NCBI RefSeq assembly: GCF_963518785.1
Contig: NZ_CAUQKJ010000005.1
Coordinates: forward strand, 119,156 to 183,155
DNA: 64,000 bases
Direction: 5' to 3'
DNA from: an uncultured Campylobacter sp.
Lineage (GTDB): Bacteria > Campylobacterota > Campylobacteria > Campylobacterales > Campylobacteraceae
In this document: one piece after another, positions 53,738 through 62,314 of the stretch
Position numbering within the stretch: position 1 is the stretch's first letter
Layout of the letters: every line of letters starts with the position of its first letter
The notes under the pieces: generated by a model
Databases searched by the model: none
Told to the model about the DNA's origin: nothing
The model's input: only the letters and a program-made list of their open reading frames with translations
Made by a program: the position numbers and the translations under genes

Positions 53738-55585
53738 TCACAGCGCAAACGCCAAAATCAGCAAAATGAAAGATCCCAAAACCATCCACCTTAAATTTGC
53801 GCTCAAATCTCCGCTATTGCTCGCGCGATCCGCACCTTCGCCGCTTTTTACCGCCACGCGAGCGATCAGATCGACGCTGGCGTCTATGATCGCGCCGTCG
53901 CATTTAGCGCAGATCTCGCTAAGCTTAGCGTATCCGCGCACGATCACGCGCTCGTAAATTTGCGGGATAAAATACTGCGCGATCAAAATTTTATAAAATT
54001 TGCAGTTCTTTAAATTTTGGCTAAATTTACCCTTGCCGTATGTCCAAATCGTGCCGATCGCCACCGCGCTTATCATCGCTAGCGTTAGGGCGATCAAAAT
54101 TACCTCTACGCCGTGCGGGATTGAAATTTTAAAGCCCGGCAGTATGTTAAGCACAAACTCCGCAAAGTCGTGCTCGAAAAAGCCAGCGATCACCGCAGGC
54201 ACGGCTAATACGCCCATCGCAATGAGGGCAAAGCCTTTCGCCTCGTGCGGATGGTGCGAGTATTTTGCCTTACCGAAAAACACAAGCATTATTAGGCGCA
54301 CGCTGTAAAATGTCGTCATCGCGGCGCCCGCAAATAGCAGCGCCCAGATGAAATACGCGTCCGCGCTCCACGCCGCTTCCAAAATTTTATCTTTTGAAAA
54401 AAAGCCCGCGAACGGATAAAATCCGCAAAGCGCAAGCGAGCCTATGCACATTAAAATCGCCGTAGGCCGCATAAACTTATATAATCCGCCCATATTTTGG
54501 ATATTTAGATCGTCTTTCATCGCGTGCATTACGTTGCCCGCGCCCAAAAATAGAAGCGCCTTGAAAAACGCGTGCGTCGCCAGATGAAATAGCGCGATCC
54601 AATACGCCCCGAGCCCCGCGGCTACGAACATATAGCCAAGCTGCGAAAGCGTGGAGTAGGCGATGATCTTTTTAAGATCGTTATGAACTAGCGCCATCGA
54701 CGCCGCAAAGACCGCCACGAAGGCGCCCAAGCAGACGATAAAGCCGCTTACTTCCGGCGCGAGCGCGAAAATTGCGTTTGCGCGGATCACCAGATAAACG
54801 CCCGCCGTAACCATCGTCGCTGCGTGAATAAGCGCGGACACGGGCGTCGGACCCGCCATCGCGTCGGCAAGCCAAGTATGAAACGGAAACTGCGCGCTTT
54901 TGCCCATCGCACCGATAAATAAAAGCGCTGCGATCAGGGTTAAAATTTCAGGCTCCAAGCCCGCCGCGTTCGCAAATACTACCTCGTAGCGTAGCGAGCC
55001 GAAATTTAAATAGATCAAGAAAATTCCAAGCAGCATCCCAAGATCTGCGATACGGTTCATTATGAAAGCCTCGTTGGCGCACCAGCTGTAATTGCTCCTG
55101 TTGTACCAAAAGCCGATCAGCAGCCACGAGCAGAGTCCGACCCCCTCCCAGCCGATGAAAAGCCCTAAAAAATTATCGCTCGTTACCAAAACCAGCATCG
55201 AAAATACAAAAAGCCCCAGGAAGCTGAAAAATTTAGCGAAGTTTTCATCATCCCACATATAGTAGATCGAGTACACGTGCACTACGCTGGAAACGATGCC
55301 TACGACCACCATCATCACCGCACTTACGCTATCTATGAGAAAGCTAAATTTTGCGTCCAAAAATCCCGTGCTTATGAAATCGGCTAAGCTTACGCTGATT
55401 AGGCGGTTGTCAGAGACGAGCTCCATCAAAGCAAGCGACGCGATAGTACTTAAAATCACCAGCGCCGAGCAGACTACGCCAATAAACATCTTATCTTTGG
55501 CGCGAATGAAAACGCCTGCGAAGATCGCCGAGGCAAGCGGTGCGAAAAGGGCGATTAAGAGCCACACAAAAACGGTATCAAGCAT
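53738..55585 (-). CDS. nuoL: NADH-quinone oxidoreductase subunit L
   Basis: 615 residues from the ATG at 55585, 8 bases after AAGGA; the ATG at 55594 touches that site. Proton-channel motifs FIGWEGVGLCSWLLIGFW, FPFHTWLADAMAGPTPVSAL and HAATMVTAGVYL are intact. The C-terminal lateral helix is shown by the long tail (about 500-615). Overlaps nuoK by 8 bases. Confidence 0.95.
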   Translation of the reverse strand: MLDTVFVWLLIALFAPLASAIFAGVFIRAKDKMFIGVVCSALVILSTIASLALMELVSDNRLISVSLADFISTGFLDAKFSFLIDSVSAVMMVVVGIVSSVVHVYSIYYMWDDENFAKFFSFLGLFVFSMLVLVTSDNFLGLFIGWEGVGLCSWLLIGFWYNRSNYSWCANEAFIMNRIADLGMLLGIFLIYLNFGSLRYEVVFANAAGLEPEILTLIAALLFIGAMGKSAQFPFHTWLADAMAGPTPVSALIHAATMVTAGVYLVIRANAIFALAPEVSGFIVCLGAFVAVFAASMALVHNDLKKIIAYSTLSQLGYMFVAAGLGAYWIALFHLATHAFFKALLFLGAGNVMHAMKDDLNIQNMGGLYKFMRPTAILMCIGSLALCGFYPFAGFFSKDKILEAAWSADAYFIWALLFAGAAMTTFYSVRLIMLVFFGKAKYSHHPHEAKGFALIAMGVLAVPAVIAGFFEHDFAEFVLNILPGFKISIPHGVEVILIALTLAMISAVAIGTIWTYGKGKFSQNLKNCKFYKILIAQYFIPQIYERVIVRGYAKLSEICAKCDGAIIDASVDLIARVAVKSGEGADRASNSGDLSANLRWMVLGSFILLILAFAL

Positions 55586-55901
55586 CCGGTCCATCCTTGG
55601 AAGGATTTTTAAAATTTACGAAGCTGTCAAGTTCGATGCTGCCCGTTTTCTTATACCACAAGATGAGTAGTCCAAGCCCCACAGCCATCTCGCTCGCGGC
55701 AATCGCGACGATGAAAAGCGCAAAAATTTCGCCGTTTATGTTGTCGTAAAATTTCGCTACGGCGACAAGAGCTAAATTTGCGGCGTTTAATAGAATTTCG
55801 CTCGAAAAAAAGAGCATTATTAAATTCCGTCGCTTCATCATACCCGCAAGCCCGAGCCCAAACATCATCGCAGCGACGATCAGATAGTGATTTAGACTCA
55901 T
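55578..55901 (-). CDS. nuoK: NADH-quinone oxidoreductase subunit K
   Basis: 107 residues, three helices. SSEILLNAANLALVAVAK and IVAIAASEMAVGLGLLIL hold the conserved Glu residues of the proton path. Lies one base after nuoJ on the same strand. Confidence 0.95.
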   Translation of the reverse strand: MSLNHYLIVAAMMFGLGLAGMMKRRNLIMLFFSSEILLNAANLALVAVAKFYDNINGEIFALFIVAIAASEMAVGLGLLILWYKKTGSIELDSFVNFKNPSKDGPDA

Positions 55902-55902
55902 T

Positions 55903-56430
55903 TTATCCCTCGCTCTCTTCGTATGTCAGGCTTGCGTCCATCTGCTTATGCGCAAGCACGATAGCGCAGATCATCGCCACGAGCAGCATCACGGCTGCAA
56001 GCTCGAAAATCGCTAGATATTTCGTAAAGATAATCATCCCAAGCGCCTCGGTATCGTCGGTGTTTAAAATTTTAAGCGTTTCTACGTTGTTCGCAACCAC
56101 CGCGCCAAGCACGATAATCACGAGCAAAAATGCGATCACGCCGCTAAGCGCGAAAAATAGCCTTGTGCCCTTTTTTGGCTCGCTTACGTTTTTATCCGCG
56201 CCCAAAAACATCAGCGCGAAGCCGTAAAGCACGATAACGGCGCCCGTGTAAACTATGATCTGCACCACGCCTAAAAACTCCGCATCCAGCAAGAAAAAAA
56301 ATCCGCTCATAAAAACCATGCCGCCGGCCAGCGCGCTAAGGGCGTAAAGGACGTTTTTGCTAAAAACGCTGATGCCGAAAAGCGCCAGGCAAACCGCGCT
56401 GAAAAAATAAAATGCAAGCGTTTGTATCAT
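55903..56430 (-). CDS. nuoJ: NADH-quinone oxidoreductase subunit J
   Basis: 175 residues, five helices: FYFFSAVCLALFGISVF, ALSALAGGMVFMSGFFFLLD, VVQIIVYTGAVIVLYGFALM among them. The pi-bulge helix region YTGAVIVLYGF is conserved. Its ATG overlaps the nuoI stop by 4 bases. Confidence 0.95.
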   Translation of the reverse strand: MIQTLAFYFFSAVCLALFGISVFSKNVLYALSALAGGMVFMSGFFFLLDAEFLGVVQIIVYTGAVIVLYGFALMFLGADKNVSEPKKGTRLFFALSGVIAFLLVIIVLGAVVANNVETLKILNTDDTEALGMIIFTKYLAIFELAAVMLLVAMICAIVLAHKQMDASLTYEESEG

Positions 56431-57674
56431 TGCTCCTCCCCCTGCGCGGCGGAATCTTCAGCGCTTTGAGAGGCGGAATTTTCTTTGGAATTTCGCTGCG
56501 AATCAAGCGTAGAATTTTCAGCTTTCTCAGTAGAATTCTTTTTGGAATTTACCTTAGATTTTTTGCCTCGCGCGGCGGAATTTCCCGCGTCTTGCGGAAC
56601 GGAATTTTCTTTAGAATTCTCCGAAGAATCGTCGTTTGTAGCGGAATTATTTTTAAAATTTTCCGTAGAATCGCCGACAGAATTTTCAGCGTGCGGCATA
56701 ACGGAATTCTCTTTAGAATTTTTACTTTGCATGGCGGAACTCTCTTTAGAATTCTCCGCAAAATTTTTACTATCCGTAGCGGAATCTTCTGCGCTTTGCG
56801 AAGCAGAATTTTCTTTGGAATTTCGCTGTGAATCAAGCGTAGAATTTTCGGCGTCCGTAACAGAATTTTCTTTAGAATTTTTAGCGTCCGTGGCGGAGCT
56901 TTCCTTTAAACTTGCCCGCCCGACGTCTTGTCGCTCGGCTAAAATTTCGCCGCTTAAGCCAGCGCCCTTTGAAAATAGAATTTTATCGTTAGCGGCACCC
57001 TCTTTTTTAGAGCTTTCCGCGGCGCTGCTTTTTAAATTTGAATCCGCGCTCTTTAAGCTTGGCTCGTCGCTTGCGGCGTCGCTTTTTATATAGGCGTTCG
57101 GCGTCATCTTGATCCGCGCGCCCGCGTTTTCATCCAGGCTGCCGTAGCCCGCAAACTCCTGCGCCGCGCCGTTTAGGCATAAATTTTCGCCGCGGATCAA
57201 AAGATCCTCTTTAAAGCCGTAGTATGCCCGCTGTTCGCTCGCAAGCTCATATTCACAACCGTGCACGATAGCGATCTCTGGGCAGACATCCGCGCAAAGC
57301 CCGCAATAGACGCAGCGTCCTAAATTTATCGAGTAGTTGTCTACCTTTTTGCGGCCGTCGGCGCCGAGGCTGGTCTCCATCGCGATGCAGTTCGCCACGC
57401 AGATCTTCTCGCACAAACCGCATCCGATGCAGCGCTCGCTGCCGCTTTCAAGCAAGCGCATTAGCTTGTGCACGCCGCGATATCTAGGCGGCATAACAAA
57501 TTTTTCCATAGGATATCGAAGCGTGTGCGAGCCGCCGCGCTTAAACATATTTTTTAGCACTACCCACAGCCCCACGAAAAGCTCGCCGTTAAAGGTGCGG
57601 GAGAGGAATCTACGAAACTTATCGCCGCCGGATTTAATAGGGGCTCGTTTATCGATCTGAGCGTATCTTGCCAT
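56427..57674 (-). CDS. nuoI: NADH-quinone oxidoreductase subunit I with a 215-residue low-complexity tail
   Basis: 415 residues, about twice the usual NuoI (about 210 in C. jejuni). The normal part (1 to about 200) has the two [4Fe-4S] motifs CIGCGLCEKIC (82-92) and CVYCGLCADVC (121-131), which carry electrons toward quinone. From about 200 the protein is a hydrophilic run of NSKENS, AENS, AEDSA and QNS-like words, containing two near-identical copies of NSTLDSQRNSKENSASQS. The DNA holds a 72-bp direct repeat, 66 of 72 identical, offset 330 bp (110 codons). The frame stays open and ends only at 56427, overlapping nuoJ. The extra tail is unlikely to be needed for electron transfer. Confidence 0.88.
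   Translation of the reverse strand: MARYAQIDKRAPIKSGGDKFRRFLSRTFNGELFVGLWVVLKNMFKRGGSHTLRYPMEKFVMPPRYRGVHKLMRLLESGSERCIGCGLCEKICVANCIAMETSLGADGRKKVDNYSINLGRCVYCGLCADVCPEIAIVHGCEYELASEQRAYYGFKEDLLIRGENLCLNGAAQEFAGYGSLDENAGARIKMTPNAYIKSDAASDEPSLKSADSNLKSSAAESSKKEGAANDKILFSKGAGLSGEILAERQDVGRASLKESSATDAKNSKENSVTDAENSTLDSQRNSKENSASQSAEDSATDSKNFAENSKESSAMQSKNSKENSVMPHAENSVGDSTENFKNNSATNDDSSENSKENSVPQDAGNSAARGKKSKVNSKKNSTEKAENSTLDSQRNSKENSASQSAEDSAAQGEEQ
56449..56520. repeat. 72-bp direct repeat, copy A (in nuoI tail)
   Basis: Matches 56779-56850 at 66 of 72 positions, same orientation, offset 330 bp. Both copies are in the same reading frame. Confidence 0.9.
56779..56850. repeat. 72-bp direct repeat, copy B (in nuoI tail)
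   Basis: Second copy of the repeat at 56449-56520, exactly 110 codons away. Confidence 0.9.
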
Positions 57675-57684
57675 CGCGCCCTCC

Positions 57685-58680
57685 TTAAACGATCGCTAGC
57701 GCCGTAATTAGCACGCAAGCAAGAGCTAGCGGCATGCAGACTTTCCAGCAAAGCCCCATCAGCTGATCGGGGCGCAGATGCGGCCACGCCGCGCGAGCCC
57801 ATAGAAAGCAGAAAAACACGAGGCTTGATTTTAATACCATCATAATACCGCCGGGGATAAACCAAAACGCGTTAAATCCGCCCAAAAACAGTAGCGTCGT
57901 AACGACTGAGTAGGTTATGATATTGGCGTATTCGCCGATAAAAAACATACCCCAGCGCATTCCTGAATACGCCGTACCTGCGCCCGCTACGATCTCGGTT
58001 TCGTTTTCGGTAAGGCACAGCGGCGTGCGGTTGCACTCTACGAAGGCGGCGATGAGAAATAGCGCGAAGCAGACGGGCTCTTTCCAGATAAACCACTTGT
58101 CGATGCCGCCGCTTTGCGCGCTTACGATGTCTATAAGCGAGAGTGAGCCCGTGATCATCACGATAGGGATCAGGCTAAGCCCATTTATCACCTCAAAGCA
58201 GCTAATCTGCAAAAACGCGCGAAACGCGCCTATCGTTCCCCATTTATTGTAGCTTGCAAGCCCTCCGATCAGCAGTCCGTAAACGCAGGTGCCGCTAGCT
58301 CCGAGCAGGAATAAAATTCCCACATTTATATCGCTTAAAATCGGCTGTATAGCCCGCCCGCCGATAGTAAACTCCGGCAGCAGCGGCACCACCGAAAGCG
58401 CCACAAAAGCTCCCGTAGCCGAGATTATCGGCGCGATTTTAAAAAGAAGCTTATTCGCCCGCGCAGGGATCGCGTCCTCTTTGGTAAAAAGCTTTATCAT
58501 ATCCGCGCCTACCTGCAAAAGCCCTGCAGGCCCGACCATAGAGGGCCCGATCCTGCGCTGCATAAAGGCAAGCACCTTGCGCTCGGCGTAGGTCGCAAGC
58601 CCCGAGAGCAGCGCGATGACGGCTAAAATCACAAGTGCCTTTAAGACGGTGGCTACGAAATAAAATGCACTATCGCTCAT
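57685..58680 (-). CDS. nuoH: NADH-quinone oxidoreductase subunit H
   Basis: 331 residues, about eight helices. ERKVLAFMQRRIGPSMVGP and CNRTPLCLTENETEIVAGAG (split) are the quinone-site segments. It links the Fe-S arm to the membrane arm. Overlaps nuoG by 11 bases. Standard length. Confidence 0.95.
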   Translation of the reverse strand: MSDSAFYFVATVLKALVILAVIALLSGLATYAERKVLAFMQRRIGPSMVGPAGLLQVGADMIKLFTKEDAIPARANKLLFKIAPIISATGAFVALSVVPLLPEFTIGGRAIQPILSDINVGILFLLGASGTCVYGLLIGGLASYNKWGTIGAFRAFLQISCFEVINGLSLIPIVMITGSLSLIDIVSAQSGGIDKWFIWKEPVCFALFLIAAFVECNRTPLCLTENETEIVAGAGTAYSGMRWGMFFIGEYANIITYSVVTTLLFLGGFNAFWFIPGGIMMVLKSSLVFFCFLWARAAWPHLRPDQLMGLCWKVCMPLALACVLITALAIV

Positions 58681-61378
58681 CTGCCCTCTCCTTTGAAATT
58701 TTCTCGATTTTTACGCCGGCGTAGCGCGAGGTTTTGAAAAATATCTCGCCGCGTAGTTTCTCATCAAAATACGGCAGATACGCGCCGCTAAAGCCCATAT
58801 CGATCTTTACGCTAGCGACGATTTCGCGCTTTAAGCTTACGAGCCCCTCTGCGCCGCTTTCGCCATTTTCATTACCGAAGGCATCGGCTTTACGCGCAGC
58901 ACTAACGCGATCCGCTTTTTTTGCACCGCTAGTGCCGCCCTTGTCGCTTTCATTATCAGCAGCGCCAGTTTTGCCCGCGCCGCTAGTTTTTTCATCATTG
59001 CTCGCGCCGTCTGCTTTGTAAATTTTAACGACGTCGCCCGCGCTCACGCCCAGAGCTTCGGCGATGTCGGGGCTTAGATACAGCGCGCCCGCTTCGCCCA
59101 GCCCGCTGCTTGCGCCGCTAAATTTATTGAATTGATGCAGCGGATTTGCCTCATAGATTAAAATTTCGCCCTCGCCCGCGCTAATCGGCGCTGAAAGCGA
59201 AATTTCAAACTCCTCCTCGCTAGCGGCGAGCTCCTCGTTTCGCAGCTCATATCCGCGGTGGTTTGCGCCGCCGTTGTCGTAAAAATTTTCTAAATCGTCA
59301 AATTTAATCGGCTCAAAATCCGCGCCCAAGCTAGGCGTATAGCCAATCGCATGCTCCGCGCAAACCCCAAGCGCACAGGCGATGTCGTTTAGCTCGTATC
59401 CGCCGTAATCAAGCGCCGCATTGGTAGGCACCACGCGCTTATCGTAGTTCGTAAACGTGCCCTCCTGCTGCACCAAGCTAGGCGCGTCCAGATCCGCTTC
59501 CAGCACGCCGAAGCTTATATCGCCCGCTTCATTGTAGCCTAGCGCCTCGCCCGCGCTCGCTTGCGCGCTAAGCTCGCAGATGAGCGCGACGCCCAGACTG
59601 TTCGTGCGCGGCGGCACCAATAGCACCTTAAATGGCGTGTAGCACTGCACTAAACCCGCCAGGCGCGCGAGCGTAGCGCTATTTGGCGTGCGGATAAAAT
59701 CCTCGCCGATGATGAGCGAAAAACGCTCCTTTTTGGCCAAAATTTCATCTATTTTTTGCTCGTCCAGACCCAGCGCGCGGGCAAAATTTGAAATTTTACT
59801 TTCCGCAGGATTTTCGGAATTCTGCGCGGAATTTTTTGCGGAATTTTCAGCGTTGCCGTCAGCACTTGCGGAATCTGCGTCGCCGCTCGCACTCGCAACG
59901 TTCCCAGAGCCATTTGCCTCTGCAGAATTCTCAGGATTTCGCGAACCCGCGGATTTCTCGTCTAAATTTTCCTTCGCCGCGGCATGCGAAATTTCAAATT
60001 CCGCCGCGAGTTTCGCATCCAGCCACTCAGGCAGATCGCGCCCAAACTTTTGCAAGATCCAAAGCAGGATCTGTGCCTCCAAGCCCGCGGCGTGCGGCTG
60101 ATGGATAAAATTTTTGCCAAAGCCCTTAATGCCCTCGTCGCAAAACGGATGAAAATAGATCCCGCTTGCCTTATTTAGTTTGCAGGCGCTGTTTACCGCA
60201 TAGCCCAGATTTGGTGCGTCGCTACGTAAAAACGTGCCGCAAACTACGATGAAATCGCTGTTTTTAATCGTCTGCGAATCCGCATTATAAAATTTCGCGC
60301 CGCTAAGCTTAGAAAATTCGCGTAGGAATTTTTGATACGCAAGCGCTTCGTCGTTAATCAGAGCGAGCTTAAATTTTTGCCGCAAAAGCTCTAAAATCCG
60401 CGCTTCTTCGTTGGTAATGAAGCTATTAAATTTGATATTTTTAATCTCGCCGTCCTCGATGCCGCGCACGATGCGGCTAAAAACCGCTTCGTTTTTGCTC
60501 GCTCGCTCGTTTGAAAAATCCCAGCCGAAGCGCGCTCCTGCATGCAGGATGCTAAAATTTATGTCGCTACTAACGCGATAAATTTTTTCACGCGGGTCGC
60601 CTATGCCGCGGCGCTTGACCTCGTAATAAAGCAGCTCGCAGTCGCTGCTGTGCGGATTGGAAGCGGGGATTTGGCGCAACTCCCAGGCGTTTGAAACGTA
60701 TTTAAACGCGCTCTCTACCAGAGCCCCCGTCGGGCAGACCGCTGCGCTCTCGCCGTAGTTTGCGCAATCATCCTCATCGTTAACCCGCGCGATTAGGCTT
60801 TTTTGCAGCTTGTTCCACACGGCGTAGGCGTCTTTTGGCATCGCGTCCTTTTGCTCCTTACTCGGCGCGTCTCCGCCGCGCGGAACGAGCTTAAACGCAT
60901 CTACGCCCAGGCGGTCTTTCGCGGCGGTGATACAGCGCTCGCAAACGATGCAAAGGCTAGGATCGTAGCTTAAATATCCCCAATCCTGCACCTCGCGCGC
61001 CGTATCGCGGATAGCGTAGCTTTGGGCATTTGTGCGCATCAGATGGGCTAAATTTTGAAGTTCGCACTCACCGCTTTGATCGCAAACCCCGCACGCCATC
61101 GGATGGTTGATACAATAAACCTGCGTGATCGCCTCGCGCTCGGCGTCGATCTCGGGACTGCGGCTGTAAACGACCATGCCGTCCTTGGCCTTGGCGTTGC
61201 AGCTATAGACGCGCTTGCCGTCCGCTTCGACCATACAAAGCCTGCATGCGAGCGTCGGCGTACCGCCGCTTAGATAACAAAGCGCAGGGATAAAAACGCC
61301 GCAGCGACGCGCGACCTGCAAGATATACTCGCCCTCGTCGCACTCGCAAGCTTTACCGTCGATTGTGATCTTTGCCAT
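58670..61378 (-). CDS. nuoG: NADH-quinone oxidoreductase subunit G, with two low-complexity inserts
   Basis: 902 residues from the ATG at 61378 (MAKITIDGKACEC), after AAGG. The 2Fe-2S region is CGVFIPALCYLSGG ... CRLCMVEADGKRVYSC, the His-Cys cluster is HPMACGVCDQSGECELQ, and further cluster cysteines lie in LCIVCERCI and SAAVCPTGAL. These form the Fe-S chain. Two extra Ser/Asn/Gly/Ala-rich segments lie at about residues 461-533 (NPENSAEANGSGN, SAKNSAQNSENP) and 788-843 (GASNDEKTSGAGK). The C. jejuni protein is 820 residues. Frame intact. Confidence 0.88.
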   Translation of the reverse strand: MAKITIDGKACECDEGEYILQVARRCGVFIPALCYLSGGTPTLACRLCMVEADGKRVYSCNAKAKDGMVVYSRSPEIDAEREAITQVYCINHPMACGVCDQSGECELQNLAHLMRTNAQSYAIRDTAREVQDWGYLSYDPSLCIVCERCITAAKDRLGVDAFKLVPRGGDAPSKEQKDAMPKDAYAVWNKLQKSLIARVNDEDDCANYGESAAVCPTGALVESAFKYVSNAWELRQIPASNPHSSDCELLYYEVKRRGIGDPREKIYRVSSDINFSILHAGARFGWDFSNERASKNEAVFSRIVRGIEDGEIKNIKFNSFITNEEARILELLRQKFKLALINDEALAYQKFLREFSKLSGAKFYNADSQTIKNSDFIVVCGTFLRSDAPNLGYAVNSACKLNKASGIYFHPFCDEGIKGFGKNFIHQPHAAGLEAQILLWILQKFGRDLPEWLDAKLAAEFEISHAAAKENLDEKSAGSRNPENSAEANGSGNVASASGDADSASADGNAENSAKNSAQNSENPAESKISNFARALGLDEQKIDEILAKKERFSLIIGEDFIRTPNSATLARLAGLVQCYTPFKVLLVPPRTNSLGVALICELSAQASAGEALGYNEAGDISFGVLEADLDAPSLVQQEGTFTNYDKRVVPTNAALDYGGYELNDIACALGVCAEHAIGYTPSLGADFEPIKFDDLENFYDNGGANHRGYELRNEELAASEEEFEISLSAPISAGEGEILIYEANPLHQFNKFSGASSGLGEAGALYLSPDIAEALGVSAGDVVKIYKADGASNDEKTSGAGKTGAADNESDKGGTSGAKKADRVSAARKADAFGNENGESGAEGLVSLKREIVASVKIDMGFSGAYLPYFDEKLRGEIFFKTSRYAGVKIEKISKERADER

Positions 61379-61379
61379 T

Positions 61380-62087
61380 TTAAACCTTAGAAATTTCTGC
61401 GAGTTCGAAATTATAACCGCCAAAGCCCTGCCCGCCCGAGCCCAAAAGCGCGATCGTGCCCTTTAGCTCCTCATCCAAAATAAATTCTTTTTCTAAATTT
61501 AGGTGCGGCGTCTTTATGCGGACGCGATCGCCATTTGCGATCTTTGCGACCATGCTAAAATACCTTCCGCCGATGAGTTTATCGTCCGCATCGTGTTTGA
61601 AAACCACGGCGCCGTCGAAATTCTCAGGCTCTTTAAGCGGGCTTAAATTTGCCCGCTCTTGTGCGCCCAAGTCCGCTCGCTCGCCGCGTAAGCTTAAAAT
61701 TTTAATCTCGAACTTCGTCGCTATGAGAGATAGAAAGGCTTTGATATTTTCGGCGTCGGGATGGGTTTTAATGAGCGCATCGTCAATCAAAATCGCGTCG
61801 CAGCCGCTTTGCAAAAACTCGCAAATCTGCTCGATCTCCTCCTCGCCTACGCTGCTTTCGCCGCTTAGATACTCCAGATCCAGCTCCGCAAAATAGGGCT
61901 CGTCGCAAAAACTAGCGCAGATTAGCGCCAGCACGAAGCTTTGCGCGCCGATCTCGCATTTTATCAGCTCGCCTGGAAGATGCGGATCTTGCAGCGGCGA
62001 TACGCTTAAAATTTCAGCGCTCTTAAAACCTTCTGCAAGCGCGGGATTTTGCAAGCTAAGCAGCGACGCGAAATTTAAAATTTTCAT
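61380..62087 (-). CDS. NuoF-position protein of the Campylobacter complex I
   Basis: 235 residues from the ATG at 62087, preceded by GGGGAGAGG, and overlapping the upstream gene by ATGA. It lacks the NADH- and FMN-binding motifs and the cluster cysteines of NuoF. In Campylobacter this locus encodes an unrelated protein, and the complex is thought to take electrons from flavodoxin or ferredoxin, not NADH. No signal or membrane segment. Function within the complex is inferred. Confidence 0.8.
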   Translation of the reverse strand: MKILNFASLLSLQNPALAEGFKSAEILSVSPLQDPHLPGELIKCEIGAQSFVLALICASFCDEPYFAELDLEYLSGESSVGEEEIEQICEFLQSGCDAILIDDALIKTHPDAENIKAFLSLIATKFEIKILSLRGERADLGAQERANLSPLKEPENFDGAVVFKHDADDKLIGGRYFSMVAKIANGDRVRIKTPHLNLEKEFILDEELKGTIALLGSGGQGFGGYNFELAEISKV

Positions 62088-62314
62088 CCTCTCCCCTTTT
62101 TGGCGACGACCATCCAATCGACTTGGTTATAACGAATCGAGCTTAAAAGCGTGGAATTTAGCCCCTCTACCAGATCGGCGCTTTTTTGAACCGCGCTGAA
62201 ATCGCCCATCTCAAACATAAAGATCATCGTCTCGCCGCGAGCGGAATTTTTCAAAATTTCGCCCATGCGGTTTAAAAATTTATCGCCCAGATGCCTCAAA
62301 TCGTAGCGCTTCAT
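62084..62314 (-). CDS. NuoE-position small protein of the Campylobacter complex I
   Basis: 76 residues, with FNRMGEILKNS-like and FMFEMGDFSAVQKSADLVEG segments. It has none of the four Cys of NuoE's 2Fe-2S site, so it is the epsilonproteobacterial substitute. It overlaps nuoD and the next gene by ATGA, so the three are tightly coupled. Confidence 0.8.
   Translation of the reverse strand: MKRYDLRHLGDKFLNRMGEILKNSARGETMIFMFEMGDFSAVQKSADLVEGLNSTLLSSIRYNQVDWMVVAKKGRG

Noticed and set aside
56412..57093. Two plus-strand open frames with EFSLEF and RGGIF repeats
   Set aside because: Antisense readings of the repetitive nuoI tail, explained by palindromic GAATTC words.
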